From: Eopsaltria australis
Taxonomy: Eukaryota; Chordata; Aves; Passeriformes; Petroicidae
Direction: 5' to 3'
Length of the DNA: 64,000 nucleotides
Assembly: GCA_034509425.1 (NCBI GenBank)
Contig: JAVTVJ010000519.1
Span: 62,001-126,000, forward strand
Shown: piece by piece, positions 10,926 through 21,900 of the stretch
Numbering within the stretch: the first letter of the stretch is position 1
How the letters are laid out: each line of letters starts with the position of its first letter
Program-made: the position numbers and the translations under genes
Notes under the pieces: generated by a model
Seen by the model: the letters and a program-made list of their open reading frames with translations, nothing else
Databases searched by the model: none
Told to the model about the DNA's origin: nothing

Positions 10926-13237
10926 TGTGAAGGATAAAATGTTCCCTCTCCAAACACTAACAATGGGAGCACAGTCTACCACTGACCTTGTACTCTGCTG
11001 CTGTGCTGTGTGCAGGGAACAATGGGAGCCCTGGTGATGGGCAATGCAAACACTGAGATGTTTATTTTCTATTTCCCATCCTCTTCCACAGAGCATGTGT
11101 TGGTGCTCACCTGTACACAAGGTACAAATATTCACAGCTTTTTAAGGTTTAAATGAATGCCTCTGATTCCTAACTGTCCTGAATAAAAGAGTTGTTTGTA
11201 AATACCTGTTTCATAGGTCTGGAATTTAAAAACGGTGAGTTTCCACTGCTCTTTGTGTGTGGGTATGTGTGCTTTCAACAGCTCTCTTGTGAGGGACCTG
11301 GACTGCCTTCTCTCCTCTCAGAAACAGTTGTGTTTCTAAAGAGTAACAATCAGCATTCACTCAGGCTTTTAAACCCAGTATTTCCTAATTATGGGTGCAG
11401 TAAGTTCTCTTGAACCTGTCAAACATTTTCATATCTTCCCAGGTGCCAAAAGATGAGCTGAACTTCTGATGGTATTATTCAGCTCTGTGAATTAATAGAG
11501 AGCATTAATGGAAGTGCTCTCCAGTGTCACTGGGATGGGATCCATTGCATTCATTAACCACCTAGGAGTTATAGATCTTGTCTGGGCTGGTTGTTCATTA
11601 TCTATCCAAAGGTTGAGCACAGCATTGTGCACCTCACAGTGGTTATTCTCACAGCAGCTCTGATATCCAGAGAGATGGGACCAATAATCTGCTTGTCACC
11701 CTCTGCATTCACCTTCTGGGGTTGCTCAGACCAAACCCCAAAATTTTAGTTGGCTACATAAAGCTCAGAAACTTTCCTCCAATTAATTAACAAATTAATG
11801 AAAGTGTCAGTGGCCTGGGGGTAAATGTGGCATATCCTTAGCACTCAGCAGAGCATGAGTGTTTCCCAAGCAGACATCAGTTCTTCCAGTCCCTGCACCA
11901 TCCCCCAAAAGTCATATCCTTGAGAAATAAACTGCCTGACAGTTCCCTCTTCCTGCTTTGGCTTGAATGCAAACCAGAGGAGGTTCCACCCAATATTAAT
12001 ACAGTTGGAAAGCACCAGGGATGATACTGTGGCCACATTCCTGCTGACATTCATACAATCAGAGCTTCGTTTCCATTCTCATGTTCCCTTCTGTGCCTCT
12101 TCTGTCAGATTCCCTTCAGGCCAGTGGAGTGTACCAGCTCAGGTGAGAACACACAGGTGTAATGATAATTCCATGCCCTGTGGCTCTTCCTGGCCCTTAG
12201 GTAATGTCTAACCTCAAGCCACTAATTGCAGCAGGGGAGCCCTGCTGCTTTTCAAATACTTGGGTTTGCAGATTTGAATAAACCCAGAGTCCTGTGATGC
12301 TGTTTGCTGTCTAAGTTCAGACATCTGACTTGGGTGTCTGATATAATTGGAACCCCTAAAGCTCCTTGTAAAACCAGCAGAGAAAGACTTTAAAAAAAAA
12401 AAAGGAATCTATGCCAGGATCCTGACTTATCTGTTCCAAATCTGGACGAGCTAATCCTTCTCTGCTGGCTACAGAAGGAGCCGAGGAACCTGACCCACTA
12501 AACTTGGGTGCCCAGGATGTCTCACATGAGTCAGTGTGAATGAGAGATGATGCATTAAGACTTTATTAGTATCTGACAGCCTTTTGATCACGGCAGAGAG
12601 CAGTTACAAGTGAAGACAAGAGGGTGGGATGGGTGCCAGCCTGTCTGACTCTGGGTTTGTTCCAGCACATCTCAGCTCATGGCTGTCCTGCAGCCTCCTC
12701 TCCACAGACCTCTTCCTCTGTTAATTAACAGGCAGAACCCCACAAGTATTAAAGCTGTGCCTTCCTCTCCTGGCATTTAATTTCTCTATCTTTTCCCAGA
12801 ATAAAGTTTCTTTTTTCCTGTTGCCAAGATAAAGCTCTTTCTTCCACAAACTCCATCCTCCTTTTGTCTTCACTTCTCCCTGAGCAGCAAAATTCTACCA
12901 GGCCTCAAAGGAGAGATTCTCCTCCAAATCTGTTCCTGTCTGCACTCTCCACACTCAACATCTGGCTCTCCGGAGCAGTGTTTTCCTGGTCCCATGATGG
13001 AAACCTTCAGCTTCTGCAAACTGTCCAACCAAGGCCCCCACCAGGCTTTCTACAACTCAAATGGAATGTTTTGTCGAGCTCAGGGTATCAAATTTCTCTC
13101 CTGAGCAGATGAGGCTTGTGACTTCCACTTCAGGCCCCAGAGGTCTAAAAATCTTCCCAAATAACTCTCTGAAGAGGCTGCCCTCTCCTCACGCAGGCAC
13201 TGGTGGTTGCTGCTGTCCTGTACCATTCTGAGGGTGT
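10926..13237. other. unique noncoding DNA
   Basis: No gene or interspersed repeat is recognised. There is a short A-run at about 12391-12402. Open frames are short and mutually overlapping. Confidence 0.6.
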
Positions 13238-13690
13238 AATCATGGAATCATAAAGGTTGGAAAAGACCTCCAAGATCACAGAATCCCAGAGTCACTCGGT
13301 TGGAAGAGACCTTCAAGATCATCGAGCCCAACCCCTGCCCCAACACCTGCACTAAACCCTGACACCGAGTGCCACATCCAATCTTTCCTTAAACATATCC
13401 AGGGATGGTGACTCCAGCACCTCCCCGGGTAGACAATTCCAGTATTTAATCACTCTTCCAGTAAAAAACTTTTTCCTAAAATCCAACCTGTATTTCCCCT
13501 GGCACAGCTTAAGACTGACCTTAAGCTTAAGATCCTCAAGTCCAGCCTTTGACTGAACACTATCCTGTCAATTAACCATGACACCAAGTGCCTCATCTAC
13601 TCATTTTTGAACAATTCCAGGGATGGTGACTCCACCACTCCTTGGAGAGTCTGTTCCAAGTCATGCCACCCTCCTTTCTGACTGGGAAGG
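13238..13690 (-). mobile_element. older CR1 LINE fragment split by a younger CR1
   Basis: The host element is antisense and in two pieces. The left piece (13238-13277) reads from the tail through 'AAGGTTGGAAAAGACCTCC' to AAGATC. The right piece (13529-13690) resumes at AAGATC and continues with 'CTCAAGTCCAGCCTTTGACT' and 'CCAGGGATGGTGACTCCACC'. Joined, the two pieces follow a CR1 3' end without a gap. The copy is truncated near 13690. Confidence 0.9.
13278..13528 (-). mobile_element. nested CR1 LINE insertion with 6-bp target duplication
   Basis: A second antisense CR1 inside the one above. It starts with its own tail (ACAGAATCCCAGAGTCACTC), has 'GAAGAGACCTTCAAGATCAT' and 'GTGCCACATCCAATC', and is truncated after the 'GGCACAGCTTAAGACTG' region. 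It is flanked by AAGATC at 13272-13277 and 13529-13534, consistent with a 6-bp target-site duplication. The truncated junction holds three CTTAAG copies, two of them forming the 12-bp palindrome CTTAAGCTTAAG (13520-13531), perhaps filler DNA from integration. Confidence 0.88.
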
Positions 13691-14289
13691 ATCTGGATTT
13701 TGCCCTGGCTTTTCCTACTAGTCCTTTGCAGGTTTTCTTTTGTGCCGAGCAGGAAAGATGCCTGGAGAGGGGCACAGTAGGGAAAGAATCTGGAAAACCT
13801 CGATGAGTGTGTTTAGGGGGAAAGTATTCCCACAAGGAGCTCAATTTGACTGGTGGAAAATGTCTTCTTCATTGATAGCAGGTAATGCAAAGCACACTGC
13901 CTGCAGCTTTTTCTTTTAATGTAGACATCTGAAAGTGACTGTATGATGGAGGGAGAGAGGGAAAGGTTATGTGTCTTCGCAGGCCCAAAATGGCAGTATA
14001 ATGAATATAAAAGCTATCCTCTCCTCCTCTAATATATTCACTCGCCATTCCACCCTCTTTTCTAGTGACTGTAAACAACATTTGTCATCAGCAATGGGCT
14101 ACTTTTCATTATAAAACTGATCTGGAAACTACATTTTTATTTCACGTACATCAGCAGTGACGGGAGGAGAAACCGGCAAGGGGAAAATATATGTCCTTAG
14201 CAGGAGAGGGACCTGGGACAAGTGTTGCCTGCACAATTCTGGGATCATTCATGTCTGGCCTCCAAGACAGAGGATGGTCTAATGCCTCA
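13691..14289. other. unique noncoding DNA
   Basis: No gene is supported. The part from about 13980 to 14160 is AT-rich, with several ATTATA-like words and retained CpGs, and may belong to the conserved-looking block that follows. Confidence 0.5.
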
Positions 14290-14470
14290 TTAAATCCTAC
14301 TGAGCTAACGATGATGTATGGGATCCTTTCAATCTTCCACGGAGTAATGCCGTAAAAAAAACCCTAATTTGCACGTTTAATGCATTCATTAAGCTATTAG
14401 TCTTTCAACAAGAGATTTAATAGCAAATTAACAGTTTTTATGAAAGAAAAAAACAACAACAAAACTCCCC
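14290..14470. other. candidate conserved noncoding block, homeodomain-site-like
   Basis: A compact, repeat-free AT-rich stretch dense in homeodomain-core words (CTAATTTGC, GCATTCATTAAGC, TATTAG, GCAAATTAAC), with retained CpGs (CACGG, GCCG, GCACG). It reads like a vertebrate developmental enhancer core. It ends in an AAAAACAACAACAAAA low-complexity run. The call rests on texture only. Confidence 0.35.
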
Positions 14471-16266
14471 ACTTAGTAGAATTACTTTTGTGTCAGAGCA
14501 CAATGCAGGGTAATGGGCAATTAGGGGTTTCGGAGGGGAGGATGGGAAGATGGGTTTAATTTGTGTTTGGTTTATAATTAGCTGGTGCTTGGTGCTTGGA
14601 ATGAAATGAACTGGATCCCCTCAATGGGGAAGACACTGACTTGGGCAGAAAGCACAGGGGGTGATGATGAAAAGGAAGAAGATGGGAGGAGCTGGAGGAA
14701 TCAGAGGTTCACCCCTGAAAATCTCTTCTCATAGGACACATCTTTCCATGCCCAAGGAATGCTTTCTTGTGGTCAGACACTGGGTTTGTGGTGCCTTGGG
14801 ATTCATGCAGGTCCTCCTGGGCACCAGCTGGCAGGACAAACTCCTTCCAAGCACAACCAGGTACTGGCAGAACACTTAAAGCTCAGTAAAGTTGCTGTCT
14901 TTGTATTGAAACCTGTGCTTAAAGTCGAGCAAACTCTCAGGTGCTTTGCCTAATAAAGACGAATTGTTTATTTAGGTCCAAAGCCTGAATTTCAGGCTGC
15001 GTTCAGCTTGGCAGATTTGTGCCAGTGCAGATGGCTGGCACAGGGGCTGTTTTGTAACTTCTAGTTTGTGTAAGTGTCTTGGAAAACAAAAAAGTCTTAA
15101 TGAGAACACTGAATTCCAGGGAAGACTTTGGTGAGAGAGAAAGAGAATTGCGAAATCAAGTAGTTGCCTGAATTTACTGAAAATAAATGATACTTTACTT
15201 GAAAAGGAAAGAAAGAAGTGAAGCCGTGTTTGTTTGCTTGTTTATTTTTAAATGTCAATTCGAAGTTTTCTATTTCTTTGGAAAGTCAGTTGACAGAATA
15301 TTGAACACCAAATCCACAGGATTTTGGGCCCTTTTTTCCTATCCACACAAACTTTAGGGAAAAAAGTATTTTTTTTCTTTTTTCCTGTATCAGAAAAAAA
15401 AATTCTTTAAGGGATCCTACACTGAGCTTTGATTTTCAGCTGGAGTGAAACAGAAAAAGGGAGAATAGTCTAAAATCAATTTCTTAAAGGTCTGAGGAAT
15501 CATAAATACAGTTTGAATCAATATCTCATATGTGAGAGTTTGTGTGTGTGTGTATTTTCTCTCACACACATTTATTCAAACAACTGCTTTCCCATAACAG
15601 AATATTCAATTCCATAGGGATAATAAATTGGCTTTCCAAAGTGGAATATTAGCATCAGGCAGTGGATCCTTTACTTCTGATTTTCCAAAACTTTTCTCCC
15701 CACAGAGGATTCTCTTCTGTTCCTGACACTGATTTTGCATAGCTGTTTATGTATTGAGATTCTGGCCAGGAACGCACCCCTTATAAAAGTGGTTTTGTGC
15801 AAATTCTGAGAACCAGCCTAAAATTAAGCAGGTGCTTAAGCCTTGTCACAAGTCGGTAATGCAGCCACATCTCAGCGTCCTGGAATTTCTGTAGGTGAAG
15901 CTGAGTTAATTCTTGTATCACTGTGGACTCAAAGAGCAGTTTTCCTGCCTAAAAATTCAGAAGGATCCTTAGGACATAAGGTTGATCACGTTTGCATCCC
16001 GGACCATGGCATTGTGTGTGCTGCTCTTCTACAATTTATCCAAGGGAATGGATACTGGTAAAGAGACTTTGCACTTCAGGGAGGTGCAGTCAGAATTAAC
16101 CCGCAGCATGTGCAGCTCGGCTGGGGGAGCTCCAGGCAGAAGACATCAGAGGCTGTTCCAGATGTTTCAAAGTCAGAGATTCTGGGCTGCTGTTTGGCTC
16201 TAAAGCAGAGGCACAGAGCACATGGCTCAGCCAAGGGGGTTCCTCCCTGGGATGCAGCTGGGCTGT
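14471..16266. other. unique noncoding DNA with a TG-repeat hairpin
   Basis: No gene is supported. At 15531-15566 TGTGAGAG and CTCTCACA form inverted arms around a short TG repeat. T- and A-runs occur at about 15365-15405. Confidence 0.6.
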
Positions 16267-16755
16267 TACAGAATCACAGAATCTAAAATGGTTTGAGTTG
16301 GAAGGGACTTTAAAGATCACCTCATTCCACCCCCTGCCATGGGCAGGGACACCTTCCACTATCCCAGGCTGCTCTAAGCCCTGTCCAGCCTGGCCTTGGG
16401 CACTGCCAGGGATCCAGGGGCAGCCACAGCTTCTCTGGGCACTTGCCACCCTCACAAGGAAGAATTTCTTTCTAATACTCAAACTTTACCCACCCTCTCT
16501 CAGTGTGAAGCCATCTCTCCTTGTCCTGTCTCTACATGTCCTTGTCACAAGCCCCTCTCCAGCTCTCTCAGTGCCCCTTTCACTACTGAAAGGTGCTATA
16601 AAATCTCTACAGAGCCTTCTCTTCCCCAGGATAAACATCACCACTCTCCCAGCCTTACATCATACGAGAGGTGCTCCAGCTTTCTAATAACCTTCGTAGT
16701 CCCCTCTGGACCTGCTCCAACAGGTCTTTCTTCCCATCTGTATTAGTGCCAAAGG
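16267..16755 (-). mobile_element. CR1 LINE, longest copy in the window
   Basis: Antisense CR1 of about 490 bp. It begins with the tail TACAGAATCACAGAATC and passes the CCATGGGCAGGGACACC and GGGCACTGCCAGGGATCC blocks. It continues through 'TTGTCCTGTCTCTACATGTC' and the 'GAGCCTTCTCTTCCCCAGG' region, reaching 'CCCTCTGGACCTGCTCCA'. The part beyond about 16600 corresponds to the C-terminal end of the reverse-transcriptase ORF and adjoining UTR, but is too mutated to be coding. Passerine-type wording. Confidence 0.95.
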
Positions 16756-18909
16756 GTCCATTGCTCTGAAATGCAGCAACTTCTCAGGCATGATGCTGAA
16801 ACACCACTTTGGACATGGATTTCCAGGCTCCTGCCTGTCTGGTCCCATGGCAGCAGAAGCAAGGAATGCTCCCAGTGCTACCCTGAACCTCGTGCAGCAA
16901 ATGCTGTCAGCTCCTACTTATCATGCACTGGGAGCCAAATGTAATTTTCCCACTGTTCCCTTTCCCTATCTTCCCCTGTGGAGCCATTCCAGCAGGGTGG
17001 GGGTGGACTCTGCCATGCCCAGTGCTGTGTCCACAGGTCTGTGGGTGCTGGAATTTGTGACAGGGGACACAGAACCTCATCACACCCAGCTTCTGCTCCC
17101 TGTGGGGAAGATGCATCTCAGTCTCATCATGTCAGCTTTTCCTCCTCAAGCAGCTTGGTGTGTGGGCTGCTGCCTGCTCTCTAAAAGCTTCTGAGATATT
17201 TGTAGCTGCTCTGCTTGTTCTGATTTTGCTGGAACAAAAATAATTACTGAAAGGACAGGGGGGAAAATGTATGTATGCATTCATATGTATTCTGTAAAAC
17301 CAGTTTGGAGAGTGCCCCAGGACTGCACTGGGTTTTACAGGGATGTCAGAAAGGAGACAGCTTTTATCTCGCTGTGCACTGGAGGTCCTGAATTAGGAAA
17401 ATACCACCAGAGGGACATTGCAAGTTTTGGAAACTACACCAGGCCCACGGCTCTGCCCTGGAATTTCACTCCAGTCTCCTGTGTACCTGGCATGCAATGG
17501 TGAGGATGTGAGAGTCCTGCCAGTTTGTAAAGGTTATGGTTGAGTGTATGGCTGGAGGGCTGATCTGACCCAGCTAATGCATATTGCTGATATCATACTG
17601 AATATTTCTTCTGTCTGGTCTTCAGCTTTCTGGGATTAATTTCACATATGCAGAGAGAACTTGTGACTTTCACAACTTTCACTTACCTGGGTGTAATGAC
17701 AGATAAGGCAGATGTGCCCATTTCCCTACTTACCCTGGTGCTATGACTAAAGATATTTTAAACCCTTCCAACCTCAAATCAAAGAACTGTTTTCAATTTA
17801 ATCTCTGAACACTTTCAGCTGAGTTTAAGGGTGAAATTTGCCTAATGGGAGTCCTCAAAAGTGAGCTCAGATGGGACTGAAATGAAGTTTCAGCTTTTGC
17901 AATGGGTCATATCCCAGGAGTTAAATTCTCCCTGTCTTGGGCAAACTTAGCAATCACTTTGCCTCTGAGAGATCAGCAGCAGAAATTACTGCACACACGT
18001 GCCTGCAAAATCTGTCTCCCTGTTATCCCTCCCCCTTTGAAGCCCAGCAAAAAGCTGGGACTGGCACAGCCAGGCTGATGTAATTGAATTTCCCTGCCTC
18101 TTGCATTATATTTTATCAGGTGATGGCTTGGAGGGATTTACATTGCACAGAGCTGCTGAGGAGAGTGGCTGAAAAATGGTGTGAAAATGCTGATAAATAG
18201 TTCCAAATGAAAGCAATTTTAGCAAGAGCACCTGTAGGCAGCCTCAGTCTCCTTTTTGGTGGCTACCACTGCAAAGTGGGAGCTTCCAGCAGCAACAGGC
18301 ACAGAGAGAGAGAGAGGTCCCACACAGCACCTGAGGCTGCATGAGCCAAGGGCTGCCTTTTCTCTGCCTTGCTATTGAGCTGGGTGGAATTAGTGGCCAA
18401 ATTAAAGCCCCAGATCCCTGCTCCTGACCCATTCATGGCTTCTTTTTCCCTTGTTAATCGGAAGTAGGGGAAGGACATAGGGTTGAACAGCCCTGGGTGA
18501 CAGAGCTTTCCCTCTTCACACTCATCTGCTGATTGGAATAAAGGTGGGGGCATCCACAGCTCCTCCCAGCTGCATCTGAGCTCTGGATCCTGAGTCAAAT
18601 GCCTTAAGGGCCAGGTGACCATCAGAGAAACCCAGACTTTGGTTTCCTCCTTTGTGCTTCAGGTTTCATGCAGTTCATTCTAAGATCAGAGCAAGGAACC
18701 CATAAGAGGTGCAGCTAAAGCATCACCACCTCAACTGGTCACTGGTGGGTGGAAAGAAGTTTCTTTCTGGGTTTTTATTTTTTGATATTTGGATTGAGAC
18801 CAGTTTCAAAGCTCTTTTGAGATGTGCTTAACACAAGAAAAAATGACTGGGAGGCTTTCTAGGCTTGCACTAATGGAAATCACGTATGGAAACGTGAAGC
18901 TAAAAGTAC
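16756..18909. other. unique noncoding DNA
   Basis: No gene is supported. An AG dinucleotide run lies at about 18303-18315. Open frames up to about 134 codons have no recognisable domain. Confidence 0.6.
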
Positions 18910-18948
18910 TTTTTTGTTTGTTTTTGTTTGTTTGGGTTTTTTGGTTGT
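18910..18948. repeat. GTTT-type simple repeat
   Basis: Interrupted GTTT units with T-runs; low-complexity sequence. Confidence 0.9.
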
Positions 18949-19772
18949 GTTTACCTCCAAGTGTACATGGAAACAGCTCACTCCAGCTCCTTGTACTTAA
19001 GGATCCATTTGTGCTGCTGCCTCAGCTCCTCCCGTGGAAGGCAGTGAGTTGAAAGAGTGATTTAGACACTGTTAACACAAACGAGAGGAGACAGGCCAGT
19101 ACTTAGCACGACAGACTCCTCAGAAAGTGTGGACAGGGAAAAGCTGTTTCTTTTCTCTCTGCCGTTTCCCCTTTGCAGACTGCAGATGAGAATTTCATAG
19201 CAGAGTAATTCGAGGAGCAGGAACCCCCAGGTAATTCAGCTGCCAGTCCTTACAGTACGTGCCCTTCGTGGCACAGCTCTGTGTGTGTGAGCAGATGCTG
19301 TGGAACAGCACAGAAAATAGAGGGGGACTCTGAAGAATTAATGACAGGGCATATTCTGAGTATCCACTGCAAGAATTCAACAGGGAAACCAAGAAAACAC
19401 GAAAATGAGAGGGGCTGAGTGGTGAAGTTGCTGCTCTGTTCATTCTGTGTCCTAAAATAAAGGAGGTGCTGGAGGGTGAAGTAAAATGGTTTACAGGGCA
19501 GTGGGCTGGCTGTAAACCATGTTTAAAGAGTAAAAAACAACCAGAAAGTCAGATCTATAAGGTCTCAATTAAAATCTAGTGTAGATGTCAGGTTTTTTTC
19601 CAAACTAATAGCCACATTTAAATCTAGTTCTTAGAAGTGTACTTCAGTTTAAGACCAAGAGGCAAGAAATGGCTTTACCAACTAAAGTGAGATTCATTTC
19701 TGTACAGGACACTAGGGAAAAAATCATTGCTCCACATGCTACAAATTTATTTTGGGTAGACTTATGTAATTC
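18949..19772. other. unique noncoding DNA
   Basis: Nothing recognisable is seen on either strand. Confidence 0.55.
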
Positions 19773-19795
19773 ATGAATGAATGAATGAATGAATG
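19773..19795. repeat. ATGA tetranucleotide microsatellite
   Basis: Five tandem ATGA units plus a partial one, uninterrupted. Confidence 0.95.
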
Positions 19796-19967
19796 CATTT
19801 CTGCTTGCTTTTACTTTATAGGAGTGAATCTGACCTTAGTATTCAAAATTATGTTTTTCAGATCAACTTTACCTGCGTTACAGTGTCCAGCCTTTGGATA
19901 CACAGGAGAAATCTCCCCAGGTTCACTCAACACCCTGGGCAGCACCTGAATTTCTGATTAGAGTAAC

Positions 19968-20075
19968 TCTTTTTTATTGTCATTATTATTGTTGTTGTTA
20001 TTATTATTGTTATTTTTATTACTGATTATTATTAGCAATCACTATTATATTATGATTATAATCAATTATTATTTT
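19968..20075. repeat. ATT/GTT-rich low-complexity tract
   Basis: About 100 bp of degenerate TTA, TTG and TTAT units with no G/C-rich interruption. Likely an old, decayed trinucleotide repeat. Confidence 0.85.
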
Positions 20076-20857
20076 CCCTCCCCTGGAATTTCTGAGGAGT
20101 AAGATTATTGTCCTAACTCTAGAAATAATTCTATTAATATTTCTGTATGTAACTGGTTACCTTGACACGAGGGATGGCTGGAGATTCTGGGATAAAACAG
20201 AATCTCTTGTGCAATTCTCCAGATTAAAACCATCAGACAACAAGGTGGAAGTCAAAAGGAGAAATGTCCTGTGACAACAGAAAAATCAAAGTTTCCCAGA
20301 TACCCTCTTGGGTGATGAGTAAATCTATAAAGAAAGGGACTGATCAGCAATGAGAGCAACATCTCAGATGAGCTGGGGAGATAAAGTGAGACTTGTAAAA
20401 TGTCAAGGTTTTAATTTCCTCATGAAGGAGATCCTTTGTAGAGGAAATTAAAACAAACAGTAGAGATTCCTTGCCCATAGTAATAAGGAGTTTATAATGA
20501 GACAAGAAGCACTGACACCCTGCAGAAGAATGGGACCAAGTTAGAAAGTGATCTGCATTTGTCCTCAAAACAAAATGAATAATTTTCTTTCAAATGCAGT
20601 GAGGATGTTGATAATGACCGTGGCATGAAGGCAGGGTGTGAACGAGAAGGAGTTTATGGACATTTAAATTATCCTAGCTGAGGTAAAAGTAAAATTCAAA
20701 CTTCTTGATGTGATGATAATGAGAGGAACAAACTGCTTTTGTTTCTGACTCCTGAAAAAGCTCTTTTACAGAGTTGTTGGTGCTGTAGCAGGTTCATATA
20801 ATTTGATACGAGAATTGTAAGCACATGTATTTTAGAAAAAGAAATGATCAAGGCATT

Positions 20858-20908
20858 TGCAAGTCCATTAGTGTGACCTCTGTCATTTGCAAAACCAACT
20901 TGGAATGG
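20858..20908 (+). mobile_element. possible reverse-transcriptase relic of an old LINE
   Basis: In the frame starting at 20858 the translation includes SISVTSVICK. This resembles the 'RPISLTSV' motif of CR1-type reverse transcriptases. It lies about 550 bp upstream of, and in the same orientation as, the ancient CR1 3' region, which suits one degraded element. The match is very short and could be chance. Confidence 0.3.
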
Positions 20909-21430
20909 CAGTCATTAAATCAGTGTTAGATAGATCACAACACCTTTTCTGAGAGAAGATCAGGACAGAACAGTGTGGTGTTTTGTTTTGAGAAGTTAAC
21001 AAATTTCTGTCTATTTGGGGAAATTTAGATCTGTGTCCAAATAAACCAGAAATATTTGAGGCACGCAGTGTGAGAAATTCTCACTGAGGCAGAGGCAGGT
21101 AAAGTGAAGTCAAGTCTGATCAGAAGAGTGTTACAGAAAGAGAACTTCTCCAGGAAGGGAAGTATCTCTGTGAAGATGGTTAGTAGTGAAATTCTTCAAG
21201 CAATCTGATCCAATTTCACATTTTCATTAATAATGGAAATTACCAGTGATGAATGTTATAGGAAAAAGCTGGTATAAACTGAATGGAAATTGTGCTAAAG
21301 TCCTAATGAGCATCAGACAAGTGACCTGAGAAATCCATGTAGGAAAAACCAAAATTTATGAGCCTGAGGAATACCTGGAGATGTTAGACAAGCTTAGAAG
21401 GGTCTGCTGAAGGATCAGGATGTGATGAAA

Positions 21431-21900
21431 CTGCAGAAAAGGCAAATTCTACGATGCCTCAGGCAATATGTGTCTAATAAAGCAAGAGAAATGGAAATAT
21501 TTTTGTATCAGAGCCTGGTACACATTCATCTGGAGTGCCAGGTAGTGCTCCAGACATCCGTGTCTAATGCAGACTAATCCAGATAAGGGCGGGTACAGAG
21601 AAGGACTGATGGGATAATCAAGTGGATGGAGAGGCAAAGACTGGAATTTTTAAGACAAGTAAACAACTGCTGTTACTAAACAGAGAGTGTTGAGGGGTAT
21701 GTGAAAAAGATGAACAGAAGGATTCAAAATGCCAGAGAAGGAGATGATTTGTTAAGCTCAAGGGTAACATTGACACAAGAAGAAATGAACGTCAACAAGC
21801 CACGATTAAATTCAAGCTGAAAAATATAAGCAGGCAACTCAAAGTCAGAGGAGAGAGCAAAGCCTTTCCAGGGGGAGAAAAGCTGAGATTCTTCCCACCA
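21431..21900 (+). mobile_element. ancient CR1 LINE remnant, sense orientation
   Basis: A highly diverged CR1 relic keeping landmark words in the right order. These are 'GCAGAAAAGGCAAATTCTA', 'CATTCATCTGGAGTGCC' (where CR1 has CTCATCTGGAATACTG), 'GATGGAGAGGC', 'GTTGAGGGGTATGTG', 'ATTAAATTCAAGCTGAAAAA', and 'CCTTTCCAGGGGGAG'. The wording matches amniote-age CR1 lineages better than young avian ones. There are many stops and indels and no intact frame. The left boundary is uncertain, and older sequence up to about 20850 may belong to it. Confidence 0.55.
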
